DNA from: Heterohyrax brucei
Lineage: Eukaryota > Chordata > Mammalia > Hyracoidea > Procaviidae
Assembly (NCBI GenBank): GCA_028571685.1
Contig: CM053154.1
Coordinates: forward strand, 12,866,001-12,930,000
Length of the DNA: 64,000 bases
Direction of reading: 5' to 3'
Notes under the pieces: generated by a model
The model's input: the letters and a program-made list of their open reading frames with translations, nothing else
What the model was told of the DNA's origin: nothing
Database searches by the model: none
Made by a program: the position numbers and the translations under genes
In this document: positions 25,663 through 37,823 of the stretch, in pieces
How the letters are laid out: each line of letters opens with the position of its first letter
How positions within the stretch are numbered: the stretch's first letter is position 1

Positions 25663-26392
25663 TCTGCCCACCTCTCCCAGAAGTGACAGAGAGTTTGTCT
25701 TGAATTTCTTTGGTGGCTATGCTTCTCCTTGGGCATGTCATTTCCCCGGAGAGCCAGCCCAGCCATGCCACCTTGGCCAGTTCATCCGTAGGGCTCTGTG
25801 AAGCTCTCAAGACCCTAAGAACACGCAAGGAGCTCACTGGGGCCCCGGCCAGGCCTCCCCGCTCCTCTTCTGTAGCACCGTTGACTGCAGGAAGAGCCGG
25901 TGGGGTGGACACAAAGGTGCTCACTCAGAACGACCCACCGACTCCGGCTCCCTGATGCTTCCCTGGGCTGTGACGCTTTGGGCCACATAACTAATCCTTA
26001 TTGTCACTTATTTAAAAATAAAATAAAACAAAATCCCCAAAGACAAGGCTCTTGAAACCATACTGGCTTTAGCAGTCAGGACCTGCTTAGAAGGATAAAG
26101 GCCAAGAGACACTGGGCTTAAGGCGCCCAGACCTGCACAAGGCCACCTTCCAGGAGGTAGCCAAAGCAAGAAGGGCCTGACGCACCTCCCAAGAAAAAGG
26201 GTGCATCTCAACAGAGCAGACCCTAGGCCACCCCCGGGCCCAGGTGAAGCCCCAGGTATGTCTCTGAGCATCTGACTCAGCACATTACAAACCCACTAAA
26301 CGGCAGCCTCAGTGGGAGGAGAAAGGTTACGGAGATGGGTGTGAGTAAACACAGCCAATCCTTTAAAGGTGAAACATGAATCATTTTCTACA

Positions 26393-26398
26393 TTTAAT
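26393..26398 (-). promoter_or_regulatory. Candidate proximal polyadenylation signal ATTAAA
   Basis: The plus-strand tttaat reads ATTAAA in the GRK5 sense, 534-539 bases past the stop. A GT/T-rich stretch around 26340-26365 (GGCTGTGTTTACTC in sense) could be the downstream element. ATTAAA is the commonest variant of AATAAA. Confidence 0.4.
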
Positions 26399-26931
26399 AA
26401 AAAGGTTTTCTCACTGGAGGCTCTAGAAGTTGAGACGTGGTTGTTTCTTTTTTTTTTCTTGTAAATCCCTCCTGACCCCTAAAATGTCTTAAAACACATG
26501 GCTTAACAGTGGCTGCACAGAAAATATACACCCTCGAAGTCTACTTTCATTTAAATACAAATATATAAAATGTAAACTCAGACAATAGAGAAATTTACAA
26601 AACTTTTCTTTAAAAATAATAAAGACAAAATTCAGTTCTAGTTATGACGCTATTAAAATACGTGCAAGTCGTCAGAGCCAACTGGATTTCTACTGCAGTG
26701 TTCGACAGAGACAAATCCAATCCACGCCGGCTTGAGGGCCACCTCTGGAAACAGACCTGAGTGGAAACTTCTCTGAGGAGCCTCGAGGCTCTACTTCAAG
26801 GAGGTGGCCGTCTCTTTCCCCAGCTCTTGGCGGGGTGCCTCATCCACCCAGCCAGAGCGTAAGTGCCACCGGTCACCAGTTTTGTGTCCGAGTGAAAGGG
26901 TTCTGGAGGGTTCCACTGTGAACAGTTGAAA
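26393..26931 (-). other. GRK5: GRK5 proximal 3' UTR
   Basis: This is the non-coding part of the last exon, running from the stop codon to a candidate ATTAAA signal. The distal half, 26380-26650, is A/T-rich. There is no transposon in it. The end is uncertain because a longer UTR reaching about 21.97 kb is also possible. Confidence 0.5.
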
Positions 26932-27231
<300 letters not shown>

Positions 27232-27289
27232 CTAAGTCTGGGAGAGGCTGTCCCTCTGGTCACATCTATATGTGCTAACCCTGCAGGCC

Positions 27290-27380
27290 AAGAACTGGAC
27301 TGCCTGGATTGAATCCCACGGTCATCACTTGCTAGCTGAGGGACTCTGGGCAAGTTACAGAGCTAGGCTCCCCCACCCAG
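27290..27380 (+). mobile_element. MIR, partial
   Basis: gactgcctggattgaatccc and gggactctgggcaagttaca, in the last GRK5 intron. Confidence 0.7.
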
Positions 27381-27424
27381 GGCAATTCTGCCCTCCAGGA
27401 TTTGTCTGAGAACGTCTTAAGACA

Positions 27425-27600
27425 TGTTTGATTATCACAGACACTTGGTGGGGTAGGGTGGTACTGACATCAAGCAGTAGGGCCAGGGATGCTGCTAAAT
27501 ACCCCGTGAGGCACACAACAAAGCCCCCACTCATGACGAAGAATTAAGTGGCTCAGAACATCAGTAGCGCCAAGGGTGAGAAGCCCTGCTGTAGGGTTAA
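27425..27600 (+). mobile_element. hAT-Charlie-type fragment (MER20-like)
   Basis: ggccagggatgctgctaaat and agtagcgccaagggtgagaa, in the last GRK5 intron; family from memory. Confidence 0.5.
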
Positions 27601-27618
27601 ACTTTACCACCCATTTTA

Positions 27619-28140
<522 letters not shown>

Positions 28141-28318
28141 TCACTTGAGCTGGGTCCTACAGGCCACAGGTCCTCCCATCCGTTTTACAGGGGCCGAGAC
28201 CCAGGCTGTTATGGGTGCACAGCCCGCTCCTTACCTGCCTCCTCTCCCTTGAGAGAAAACAAACTATGCTGGGCTGTGCTCATCTTCCTGCCACCTAATC
28301 CACAGCTCTTCTAGCCCG

Positions 28319-28692
28319 CACTCACCAAATCCACACCCACCTAATCCACACCTCACCTAATCTATACCCACCTAATCCACCTCACCTAATCCACACTTTA
28401 CCCAATCCACAGCCAACTATTCCACACCCCACCTAATCCACACCCACCTAATCCACAGCTCTCCTAATCCACACCTCACCTAATCCACACCCACCTAACC
28501 CACAGCCCTCTTAATCCACATCTCACCTAATCCACACCTCACCTAAATCACACCCACCTAAAACACACTTCACCTAATTCATACCTCACCTAATTCACAC
28601 CTCACCCAATCCACACCCACCTAATCTACACCTACCAAAACCACACCCCACCTAAACTACACTTGACCTAATCCACATTCACCTAACCCGCA
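28319..28692. repeat. Minisatellite, unit about 13-17 bp (cacctaatccaca)
   Basis: Degenerate tandem copies of cacctaatccaca fill about 375 bp of the 949-bp GRK5 intron between codons 514 and 515. In the transcribed sense the unit is GTGTGGATTAGGTG. Six places read AGGTGAG, a perfect 5' splice-site core: 28352, 28381, 28475, 28522, 28538 and 28585 (plus-strand starts of ctcacct). Confidence 0.95.
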
Positions 28693-28978
28693 TCCCAGCC
28701 TCCCCCTTCCTCAGGACCTTGGGCTTTATGTCAGCCCTGCCCCTACAGTTCCATCTCAGACCAGCTCCAGTTTCCCAGTCACAAGACCTGGGACATCCTC
28801 GCTGCCACACTTCTCAAGGAGCCATCCATAAAGGTTGTGTCTCCCAGCAGGCTCCTCCCGCCCCGCCCCACCTCTCACCCTAACACTAGCGGATGCCCTG
28901 GCCCAGGCCCCTCATCACTTGCCTCTGGCCCAACCCAGGGATCACTCTGCCCTCACTGCACCGAAGCTCTCAGCCTCA

Positions 28979-29248
<270 letters not shown>

Positions 29249-29524
29249 TCAACCTGAGGCTATTCCCTCCTGAGAACCTGAGCTGTCTGCTCTCAGATCA
29301 CCACGGGCATCCCCAGCAGCAAAGCAACGAGAGCTGGAGGTGTCCAAACTCTCTGGCCAGTGCTTGTCCCTTCCTGTCACTGCACAGTCACCCCACACCC
29401 TCCCTACAGGTTATGCCAGGATGTTGGCCAAGTGGGGAGGCAGAACACCTCTTCTAAGCTCACACTACTTTGTATCTCTGAGGGGTCCCTACCTCTGTCA
29501 TATACTGTGACCCTACTCCATCCA

Positions 29525-29893
29525 AGGAGCCACAGTGACTTAAAAGTTAAGTGTTCCACTGATAACTGGAAAGGTTGGCAGTTTCAACTCACCCAGTGAC
29601 TCCACGGGGGCCCCAGTGGTGCCATGGTTAAAACTTTAGGCTGCTAACCAAAAGGTCAGCAGTTCTAGTCCACCAGCTGCTCCTTGGAAACCCTGTGGGG
29701 CCGTTCTCTGACCCCAGGGTTGCTGTGAGCTTGGGTTTGGGTTTTGTTTAGTGGCTCCGTGGGAGAAAGACCTCGCAGAAAGTCAGCTCCCATAAAGCTT
29801 ACAGCCTAGGAAGCCGTGTGGGGCAGTTCCACTCTGCACATCAGGTCACTAAGAGTCAAAATCCATTGGACAGCAGGTAACAGCAACAACAAA
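29525..29893 (+). mobile_element. AfroSINE split by a younger SINE
   Basis: The left piece 29525-29600 and right piece 29752-29893 (gagaaagacctcgcagaaag to cagcaggtaacagcaacaac) are one element. The younger copy sits between them. Confidence 0.75.
29609..29751 (+). mobile_element. AfroSINE nested in an AfroSINE
   Basis: ccccagtggtgccatggtta head and a gagcttgggtttgggttttg end. It is flanked by imperfect 12-base target duplications at 29597-29608 and 29752-29763. Confidence 0.75.
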
Positions 29894-30194
29894 GCCCACG
29901 TAACCAGGAAGTTAGCAACATTTGCAGAGTCAGCCACGCAAATGAGATGCTGCAGAGGCCACTGCTTGAGGCCTCTGATGTGTTCTCCCATGGAGGGACG
30001 CGAGGGGCCTTAAGCCCAGACCAAGGACATGTGACGGGCCCTCTGGGGGCTCTGCCTTGTGGGGAAACGTAGCCAATGTGGACATCCCGGAAGGCGCTCA
30101 GGCCCCTCCAGCAAGAAGACCTCCCAACCCCTCCCACCTGAGGTGCTTCAGTGGGCAGTGGGGCTAGTGCTTTAGCGCCCAGACTCAGCAGCCA

Positions 30195-30325
30195 CAAACC
30201 TGGGCCAGAAACCCAGCTCCGGGGCTTAGGAACTTTGGGAAAGTCATATAGTCCCTCTAGGCCTCAGTTTCTTCACGTGCAAAATGGGGATAATAAAAGC
30301 ACCTGCCCTCTAGAACCTGGTGCTG
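30195..30325 (+). mobile_element. MIR
   Basis: ctaggcctcagtttcttcac and aaaatggggataataaaagc. Confidence 0.85.
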
Positions 30326-30953
30326 TAGCTCTGAGCTGCTATCATTACAGTGTTAATATCTGATCTGACTCGTCCATCCAGCAGGCACGGGCCTGCCCTT
30401 TGCCAGGACTCGCAGAAGTGAACTGGCCAGGCCTTGCCCTCCTGGGTTTCATGAGGCCTTCATAGAAGAGATGACTCTGGACATCACTTGAGGGTAGACA
30501 CCACTTCTGTCCCCTGTCCCCAGTCCTTGGCCCAGGGCCCAGTACAGACCTAATTCCAAGGTGGGCATTTGTGAATCAGTGGCCAGGGTAGCAGGGCAGG
30601 GAAGATTCTAGCCCTGGTCTCAGGGCCCAGAACTTTCTGGTACTGCTTTTTGGGGCCTAAGTACTTTTGGGCAGTGTGATGGTGGTGTGGGTAGATGGGT
30701 GACTTTCAGGTGCCATTAGTACAAAATGAACATGTGGCGTCCCTTATTTAGAAAGTATTAACAACTTCAAGCTGCTGACAGCAGGACAGGAAACCACAGC
30801 GAGGCCCTCTGAGCTCGGCCCCGGGGGACAGCACAGTGTACACACTGTGAAACACAGATGAACATTAAAAAACAAAACAGTAATTCTGTGTTTTACAAAT
30901 CTGTAATAGAAAAAATTACATCAAACACTCTAAGATACACCATTTCATGACTA

Positions 30954-31122
30954 CTAACCCTGGTGACATAGTGTTAGGTGCTACGGCTGCTAACCAAAGG
31001 TCAGTAGTTCAAATCCATCAGGTGCTCCTTGGAAACTCTATGGGGCAATTCTACTCTGAACTGTAGGGTCGCTATGAGTTGGAATCAACTCGACGGCCAT
31101 AGGTCTGATTTTTTTGGTTTTA
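30954..31122 (+). mobile_element. AfroSINE, short form
   Basis: gctacggctgctaaccaaag, ggaaactctatggggcaatt and ggaatcaactcgacggccat. Confidence 0.85.
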
Positions 31123-31215
31123 TTGGTTAAGTTTTCTTTTGGAATATATTCATTTTGGTTTAAAGAAGTCCACAGGAATGAGAAACATTAATAATAGTAG
31201 TATTTGTGGCTTACT

Positions 31216-31368
31216 AAAAGCCAAACCAAACCTGTTGCCGTTGAATCAATTCTGACTCACTGCAACTCCATAGCTGAATAGAACTGCCCCAAGGAGCACC
31301 TGGTGGATTTCATCTCCCAATCTTTCAGTTAGCTGTGGTAGTGCTTAACCACTATGCCACCAGGGTTA
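31216..31368 (-). mobile_element. AfroSINE, short form
   Basis: ccaaaccaaacctgttgccg, aaggagcacctggtggattt and ccactatgccaccagggtt. Confidence 0.85.
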
Positions 31369-32213
31369 CAGTTGTGGCTCAGGGCTGCTGTCCTGGGGAG
31401 GCAAGAGGGACAGGGGAGGCGGGTGGCAGGAGAGCAGGGGGCAACCCTGCAGCTCACACACAGGGGCTTCTGCTCAAGGCCCTCGCTTCCAGCCTCCGTA
31501 CACAGCAAGGGCCACATGCCACAGGGGGCGCTGGGCAGCTGGGGAGAGAAGGACACTGACTGAGTTTTGAGTCCGCTCTGTGGCCACCACACTGAGCTTG
31601 GCTCTGAGAGGGGTTTTTCTGCCTTATCCTTCTAACACCCTGGATTGTGCAGGGTCACAGTTTGGGTCCATCTGAGTGTGCCTGGGATGCTGGCAGACTG
31701 CTAAGTGGGGTCGGATCCCAGCAGGCCAGGACAGTTGGTCACCTTGCCTATCAGAGTGGCCCCCTTCGTGCTTCCCAGCTCTGTCAGTGGCAAACGCCTC
31801 ATAGAAGCCTCTCCTGGACTCCCCAGTCTTCTGCTCCAGGGTCTCCTCTGTGTTACCATCTCCTCTCCTCAGACTACAAATTCCATGAAGGAAACAACGC
31901 TTTTGTCCACCACGGGGTCCCCCAGTGCCTGGCCCAGGGCCTGAGGCATGCCAGGAGGTTGAGAGGGATTTCCTGCGGGAGAGATTAATCCAATCTCGTC
32001 ACCACGAGAGCTGCAGGCAGCCTGACGATGGACAACCGGGTCCCAGAAGCCCAGGCTGAAGCCCTACCCTGTCAGACCATGGCTGTGCTGAAATAGCCTC
32101 ATGTGGTCACCCTCCCTAAGCGGTTTCCTGGAATGCCAGCTTGTGGCGATTCCCCTAGCCCTCAGCATTAAACAAAAACATCAGACTCCTAGCTAGCAGC
32201 ATTTACTACAGCA

Positions 32214-32424
32214 GGCCAAAACCAACCCACAGCCATCAAGTCGATTCCAATTTCCAGTGAGCCTACAGGACAGAGCAGAAGTGTCCTACAGAGCTTCTGA
32301 GGCGATAAGTCTTTAACAGAAGCAGACTGCCACGCCTTTCCTCCACGGAGCCACTGGGGAGCTCAAATCACCCACCATTTGATTAGCAGCTGAGCATTTT
32401 AACCACTGCACTACTAGGGCTCCT
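32214..32424 (-). mobile_element. AfroSINE, long form
   Basis: ccacagccatcaagtcgatt, agcagactgccacgcctttc and actgcactactagggctcc. It retains the segment missing from the short form. Confidence 0.85.
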
Positions 32425-32428
32425 GTAA

Positions 32429-32558
32429 CACAGTGGTTCTCAGTCTTGGCTGCACCCTAGTGTCACCAGCATTTTAGAAATCCTGGCCTGCCCAAATCAA
32501 TTCATCAGAATCTCTGGTGGCCCAGCCCAGGGCAGGTGACTCCAGCGTGCAGCCAGAG
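32429..32558 (+). mobile_element. hAT-Charlie MER5-like element
   Basis: agtggttctcagtcttggct and tcatcagaatctctggtggc. It lies between two minus-strand AfroSINEs. Confidence 0.6.
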
Positions 32559-32559
32559 A

Positions 32560-32728
32560 CCAACCAAAACCAAACCCACAGCAGCTGAGTCAATTCCAAA
32601 TCATAGTAACCCACAGGACAGAGCAGAACTGCCCCACAGAGTTTCCAAGGAGCACCTGGGGAATTTGAACTGCTGACATTTTAGCTAGCAGATGAAGCGC
32701 TTAACTACTAAGCCACCAGAGTTTCCAG
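32560..32728 (-). mobile_element. AfroSINE, short form
   Basis: acaggacagagcagaactgc, aaggagcacctggggaattt and actaagccaccagagtttcc. Confidence 0.85.
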
Positions 32729-33946
32729 CCAGAGACCAGACCCTGCAATTCTGTTCTCCCCACCATCTGCTGAAGTTTACCAAGAGGCTAAGTTTGTAGA
32801 AATCGTGTTCTCAAGGTTCCTTCTCCCAGAAAACATTCGCTGGTGACCCCCTTGCCACGGACGCTGGAACTGGCCAGATGAGGTCAGAGGTATGATTTCG
32901 TGGACACTGGCCAGCACCCAGCAGAGCCTGTCACTTCCCAAACCTGCTGCTGCCCTGGGGACTCTCACCTACTGGGGGTGCCAGAGTTCCAAGGACTGGT
33001 TGAGGGTTACCCACCAGTTCTGAGGGAGGGAAATGAGAAAGTCCTCATTTGTAGCAACTGAAAATTCCTGTGGTGTAAATGCTTCCACCACGGCTCATTT
33101 CAGGCCAGCCACGTGAAGTCACTGAAGAGGAACAGGTGTGCACAATCACGTCTCACAAGGGCAAGCAAGGCGGCTTAAGGAACCGCCGTCTCTCACGGCC
33201 TCCGCAGCTCCGTGGCGTCCCCTCCCTCCCTGTTAAGGGCTGGATTCCCTGTCTGGAGGAGATCTGAAGGAGCAAGGTGGCCTTCCTGGTGATGAACTCC
33301 TTGAATCTGCACAGTTTAGCCTTGGAAACACAGCACCTCCGACAAGGGCTCTTACAGGCCAGATCGTGTGTGGGATGCACTCCACTGTCCCCTGGTCTGG
33401 CTCCTTTGAGCTTGCAGTCCAGCAGAACCTGAGTCACTTAGAGGACTGTCAATAGCATCCGGGACTTAACTGGTCTCCCACCTCACACTGACTTGGGGTC
33501 CTGGGCCCTGGGGAAGATGAGACTCCGTAACGTGGAACGCTGGGGGCCGCGTCTCAGCTCGTTCCTGACTGGGCCCGCTGCCCCTGGCCCAGAACCCAGC
33601 AGGGTGCTCCGTTCACACTGGCTGGACTGAACCATGGAAGTGGTGGTCCTTAAGGCTCTTTAAGGCACTTACAACCTGTCCACATGTCCCTTAAAGTACC
33701 AGGACTGTTGGGAGAATTGGTATCGTTAGCCCTACTGACGGATGAGGAAATCGAGGCTCAGAGAGGACGGCTATGCCCAGGTTCCCCAGGCCTGAACAAG
33801 CACCCAAGTCTCTTGATACCAGTGTGGAGCTCCCAGGCCCGCCCTACACCTGTACTGCCCATGGCATGAAAGCCCTATGTCCAGCAGGGAGTGGCCGCAG
33901 CCATTCTGGTCCCATGAAGACAAGAGATGCCACATAGCCTGAGTTA

Positions 33947-34222
<276 letters not shown>

Positions 34223-34689
34223 TCAGGAGAGGGGCTGTGAGGCCCGGGGTCTTTCCTCCAGCTGGAGGCCACAGGTCACCTCCCTTTCGCGTGTGTCTAT
34301 CACCGAACCCTCTCAGTCATCCCTTCTCTGCCCTCCACAGTGTCTGTACCACCCCAGGTGCCAGCCAGCAGCCACTCCCGGGCTCTACTGAGGCCTCTCA
34401 TCCCACCCTTGCCTTCTGTGTCTTTGTGTGTGTCTCTGGTCACCTGCTCACGAGGTACTCAGACAGCCACATTCCCCAAGGGGCAGGCATGTGTCTGTGC
34501 CTCCCCACAACTGGGCACCAGGGCCAGGCACAGAGTAGGCACCCCATCCTTGGAGTGTGTGGTTGGCAGTGTTGTCTCCTCTGTGACACGGAAGCAGCAA
34601 AGCAGGGACCGGGTCTGTCGATATCTGTCATTCACTGACTCAACTAGCAAGTACACGGCAGACTAGAACCTACCAGCGAAGGAGTCTGG

Positions 34690-35055
34690 GTAAAATGATG
34701 GGTAACTGCTTGGCTGCCAAATGAAAGATTGGTGGTTCAGACCTACCCACTGGCATCACGGGAACAAGGTGTGCCAATTAGCTCCTGTAAAGATTAACCC
34801 ACTGCCATCAAGTTGAGGCCAACTCATGGCAATGCTATACAACAGAGCAGAACTGCCCCGTAGAGTTTCCAAGGAGCACCTGGTGAATTCGAACTGCCAA
34901 CTTTGGGTTAGCAGCCGCAGCACTTAACCACTACGCTGCCAGAGTTTCCCTGTAAAGATTACAACCTCAAAAACCCTACGGGGCAGTTCTGCTCTGTCAC
35001 CTGGGCTCTCAATGATCAAAATCGACTTGATGGCACCCAGCAACAACCACCACCA
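34690..35055 (+). mobile_element. AfroSINE split by an inverted AfroSINE
   Basis: Pieces 34690-34796 and 34949-35055 (gattacaacctcaaaaaccc to gacttgatggcacccagcaa) form one plus-strand element around a minus-strand insert. Confidence 0.8.
34797..34948 (-). mobile_element. AfroSINE nested in an AfroSINE
   Basis: cccactgccatcaagttgag, gagcacctggtgaattcgaa and actacgctgccagagtttc. It is flanked by exact 13-base duplications of cctgtaaagatta at 34784 and 34949. Confidence 0.9.
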
Positions 35056-35707
35056 CCTGCTGGTGCAAACCACTGTCTGATGGGGGGCTTGCCCCACAGA
35101 GCCGTCAGAGCCGAGAGGGGCTGTCACCGTCGGGAGTTCTGAGCCACCTGGACACAGCACCACAATCAGACAACACAGCTGACGCTGGCTGCACGGGGAA
35201 GGGGCATCTGAGCAGTCGCGTGAGACAGCCTTTCTGAGGGTGGGAGGCGGGACAGGTGCTTGGGCACAAGGAAGGGCAAGTGCCCACACTCTTGGCACGC
35301 CCTACTGGGCTGGGGGCAGGGGTGGCTGGCCTCCGAGACCCGGAAAAAAGCTGGGAGGGAGCAGGCAGGAGCTGTGGGAGTGGAACGAAGCCTGATGAGA
35401 GAAGACCAAGGGAGTCAGGGAGGGCTCCCTAGAGGAGGTGATGCCTGGGAGAGGTCTGGAGTGGGCATCTGTGTTACCTAGGCAGAAGAGGGGTGAGGAG
35501 TATTCCCAGGTGTGTAAAGGCCCTGGGGAGGAAAAGGGAGACACGGTGGAGAAGTGGGCAGAGACCAGGGAAAACCACCTTTTGGAAACAGCGAGGGGAA
35601 ATTTTTCCACCCCTTGCCCCCAGGCCATGGTGTGCAGCTATGGGTGGTTGCACTTCCTTAAAGAACCAGCAGATGGCGCCAGAGTAACTGATGGCCTTGA
35701 AAGGGCT

Positions 35708-35868
35708 TGGGAAACGCTGGTGGTGTAGTGGTTAAAGTGCTGCATCTGCTAACCCACAGGTCGGCAGTTTGAATCCAACAGGCGCTCCTTGGAAGCTCTA
35801 CTCTGTCCTATGGGGTTGCTGTGAGTCAGAATCGACTCAGAGGCAATGGATTTGGTTCAGTTTTTTTT
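35708..35868 (+). mobile_element. AfroSINE, short form
   Basis: gctggtggtgtagtggttaa head and an atggatttggttcag end with a T-rich tail. It is the first of two adjacent copies in the same orientation. Confidence 0.85.
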
Positions 35869-35880
35869 TAAGGAGCTTGG

Positions 35881-36043
35881 GCAAACCCTGGTAGTGTACT
35901 GGTTATGGTGCTATGGTTACTAACCAAAAGTCTGGCAGTTCGAATCCACCAGGCACTCCTTGGAAACTCTATGGGGGAGTTCTACTCTGACCTATAAGGT
36001 TGCTATGAGTTAGAATCAACTTGATAGCAGTGGATTCGGTTTG
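35881..36043 (+). mobile_element. AfroSINE, short form
   Basis: ccctggtagtgtactggtta head, cactccttggaaactctatg body and a gtggattcggtttgg end. Confidence 0.85.
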
Positions 36044-36328
36044 GAAAGGGCTTGGAGTTGGGGAGGACAGTATCTGATATCTGTTTATCCCGATCATCTG
36101 ACTGGATGGGAGTCTTCGGGGGGCAGCAAACTCCGAACCCTTGAAGAAATGAGGAGATAACACCTCCCCAGGTGCCTTGGGTATCCAGGTTTCCTTCCAT
36201 AGGGGTTTCTCTGGGGAGGACCCAGTGGAGCCAATACAGGCTACAACCAAGCCACTCTTAACCCAAGGATACCCTCCCATCTGCCTGAACCTCTGCAAGA
36301 AGGAACTGAAGGCAGCAGACATGCACCA

Positions 36329-36485
36329 AGAAAACCAAACCCACCCCCATCAAGTCAACTCCAATTCACAGTGACCCCACAGGACAGGGCAGAACTGCCC
36401 CACAGCACCCAGGAGCACTTGGATTCAAACCCCCAACCTTCTGGGCAGCAGTGGTAGCTCTTAATCACTACGCCACCAGATTTCC
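36329..36485 (-). mobile_element. AfroSINE, short form
   Basis: ccaaacccacccccatcaag, ggacagggcagaactgcccc and actacgccaccagatttcc. Confidence 0.85.
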
Positions 36486-36498
36486 AGGCAAGCAGCAG

Positions 36499-36900
36499 CC
36501 AAATCCAAACAAGCCCACGGCTGTGGAGTCAATTCTGATTCACAATTAGCCTGTAGGACAGAGCAGGACTGCCCGCAGGGTTTCCAAGCATGGTCAGATG
36601 AACACGTCAGCAAGGTACGCACGGGCATACTTGTGTTTACCTACTAATCCACAACGCAGAGTGCCCTGTGATGTGGTAAAAAACAGGTGTCTTCCCTAAG
36701 CTTGTGAAATTGTGCACCAAGAATAAGCACGAGGAAACCCCGTGAGTACCTTCCTTGCTGGCTCACCCGCCCTGTCAGCGTTCTCATTCTGATGGAAGCC
36801 AACTGCTACAGCTTTCTCCCACGGAGCAGCTCAAGGGTTCCAATAGCTGGCCTTTTGGTTAGGAGCCCAGCGCACTTGATCACTGCACCAGCACAGGCCC
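36499..36900 (-). mobile_element. AfroSINE, long form, interrupted
   Basis: Pieces 36499-36589 (gcccacggctgtggagtcaa to agggtttccaag) and 36790-36900 (atggaagccaactgctacag to cactgcaccagcacaggccc) make one element. About 200 bp of other sequence separates them. Confidence 0.75.
36590..36789. repeat. Unrecognised insert in an AfroSINE
   Basis: It contains gtcagcaaggtacgcacggg and catacttgtgtttacctact, similar to 58246-58300. Occurring twice and interrupting a SINE suggests a mobile element that I cannot name. Confidence 0.45.
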
Positions 36901-37661
36901 TTGGGCAAGCACCAGGTCACATCTCTAAAAGGGTTAAGTTCGGCCACTCATGACAGCACCCGTCAGTCCACTGGCCACCCCAGGGGACTCTGAAGCCAAT
37001 AGCGCTGGGTCAGACAGCTGTCGCTCTAGGGCAATGGAGGTGACAGGTGGGCTGGTGGGTGGCACCAGCCCACCATCACCTCCGGCTGGACAGGAGTTGT
37101 GCTGGTACCTGGCCTCTGCCAGTTTCAAGATACATCAGGAAATGTAGGTTTTTAAGCAAAATGTCCCAGTTTTAAAATGTTGGCAATTAACCCCTCCAGT
37201 CACCTCTTTTAAAAACACTGAATGGGCCAAACAAAACACTGCCCCCTCCCCCACCCCGCTGCCTGTTCGCAAACCTGGCATCAGATACACAGCTGAGTGG
37301 TGCCAATACCAGAAGCAGGAGGGAGAGGGGGTGTAAGCTTGTGGGTGGGGTGGGGAGCAGGCAAGGACGGCTGGAGGGCAAGAGGGAGACAACCAGGGGG
37401 GTCAGGAAGGCTCAATGGTGGGGCCCAGTAGGGTGCAAGGATGGTGGGGACGGGGGTCTGGTCCTGGGGACTGGCCCCTGGGTAACAAGGCAGTGATGTG
37501 CATGAATTTCCAAACCCCAGGGACGAGGGTGGGGGTTGAGGGTACCCTATGACTGCCAGGATGGACGAAGGGGCAAGCCTGGGCACCTGAGACTGGTTTC
37601 TGCCTTCTTAGGAGAGGCTGCGCTTCTGAGTCAGCCCAAGCACCACCCCTGCCCAACAAAA

Positions 37662-37823
37662 ACCAGACCCATGGCCGTCAAGTTGATTGTGACTCACAGA
37701 GACCCTACAGGACACAGCAGAACTGCTGCATAGTTTCCAAGAAGCATCTTGCTTAGTGGATTCAAACTGCTGACATTTTGTTTAGCAACTCTAGCACTTA
37801 ACCACTACACCACCAGGGTTTCC
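37662..37823 (-). mobile_element. AfroSINE, short form
   Basis: cccatggccgtcaagttgat, gtggattcaaactgctgaca and actacaccaccagggtttcc. Confidence 0.85.

Noticed and set aside
28319..28692. Possible CRISPR-like array
   Set aside because: The units are degenerate and contiguous with no unique spacers, and the host is a mammal; it is a minisatellite. The same holds for 61944-62337.
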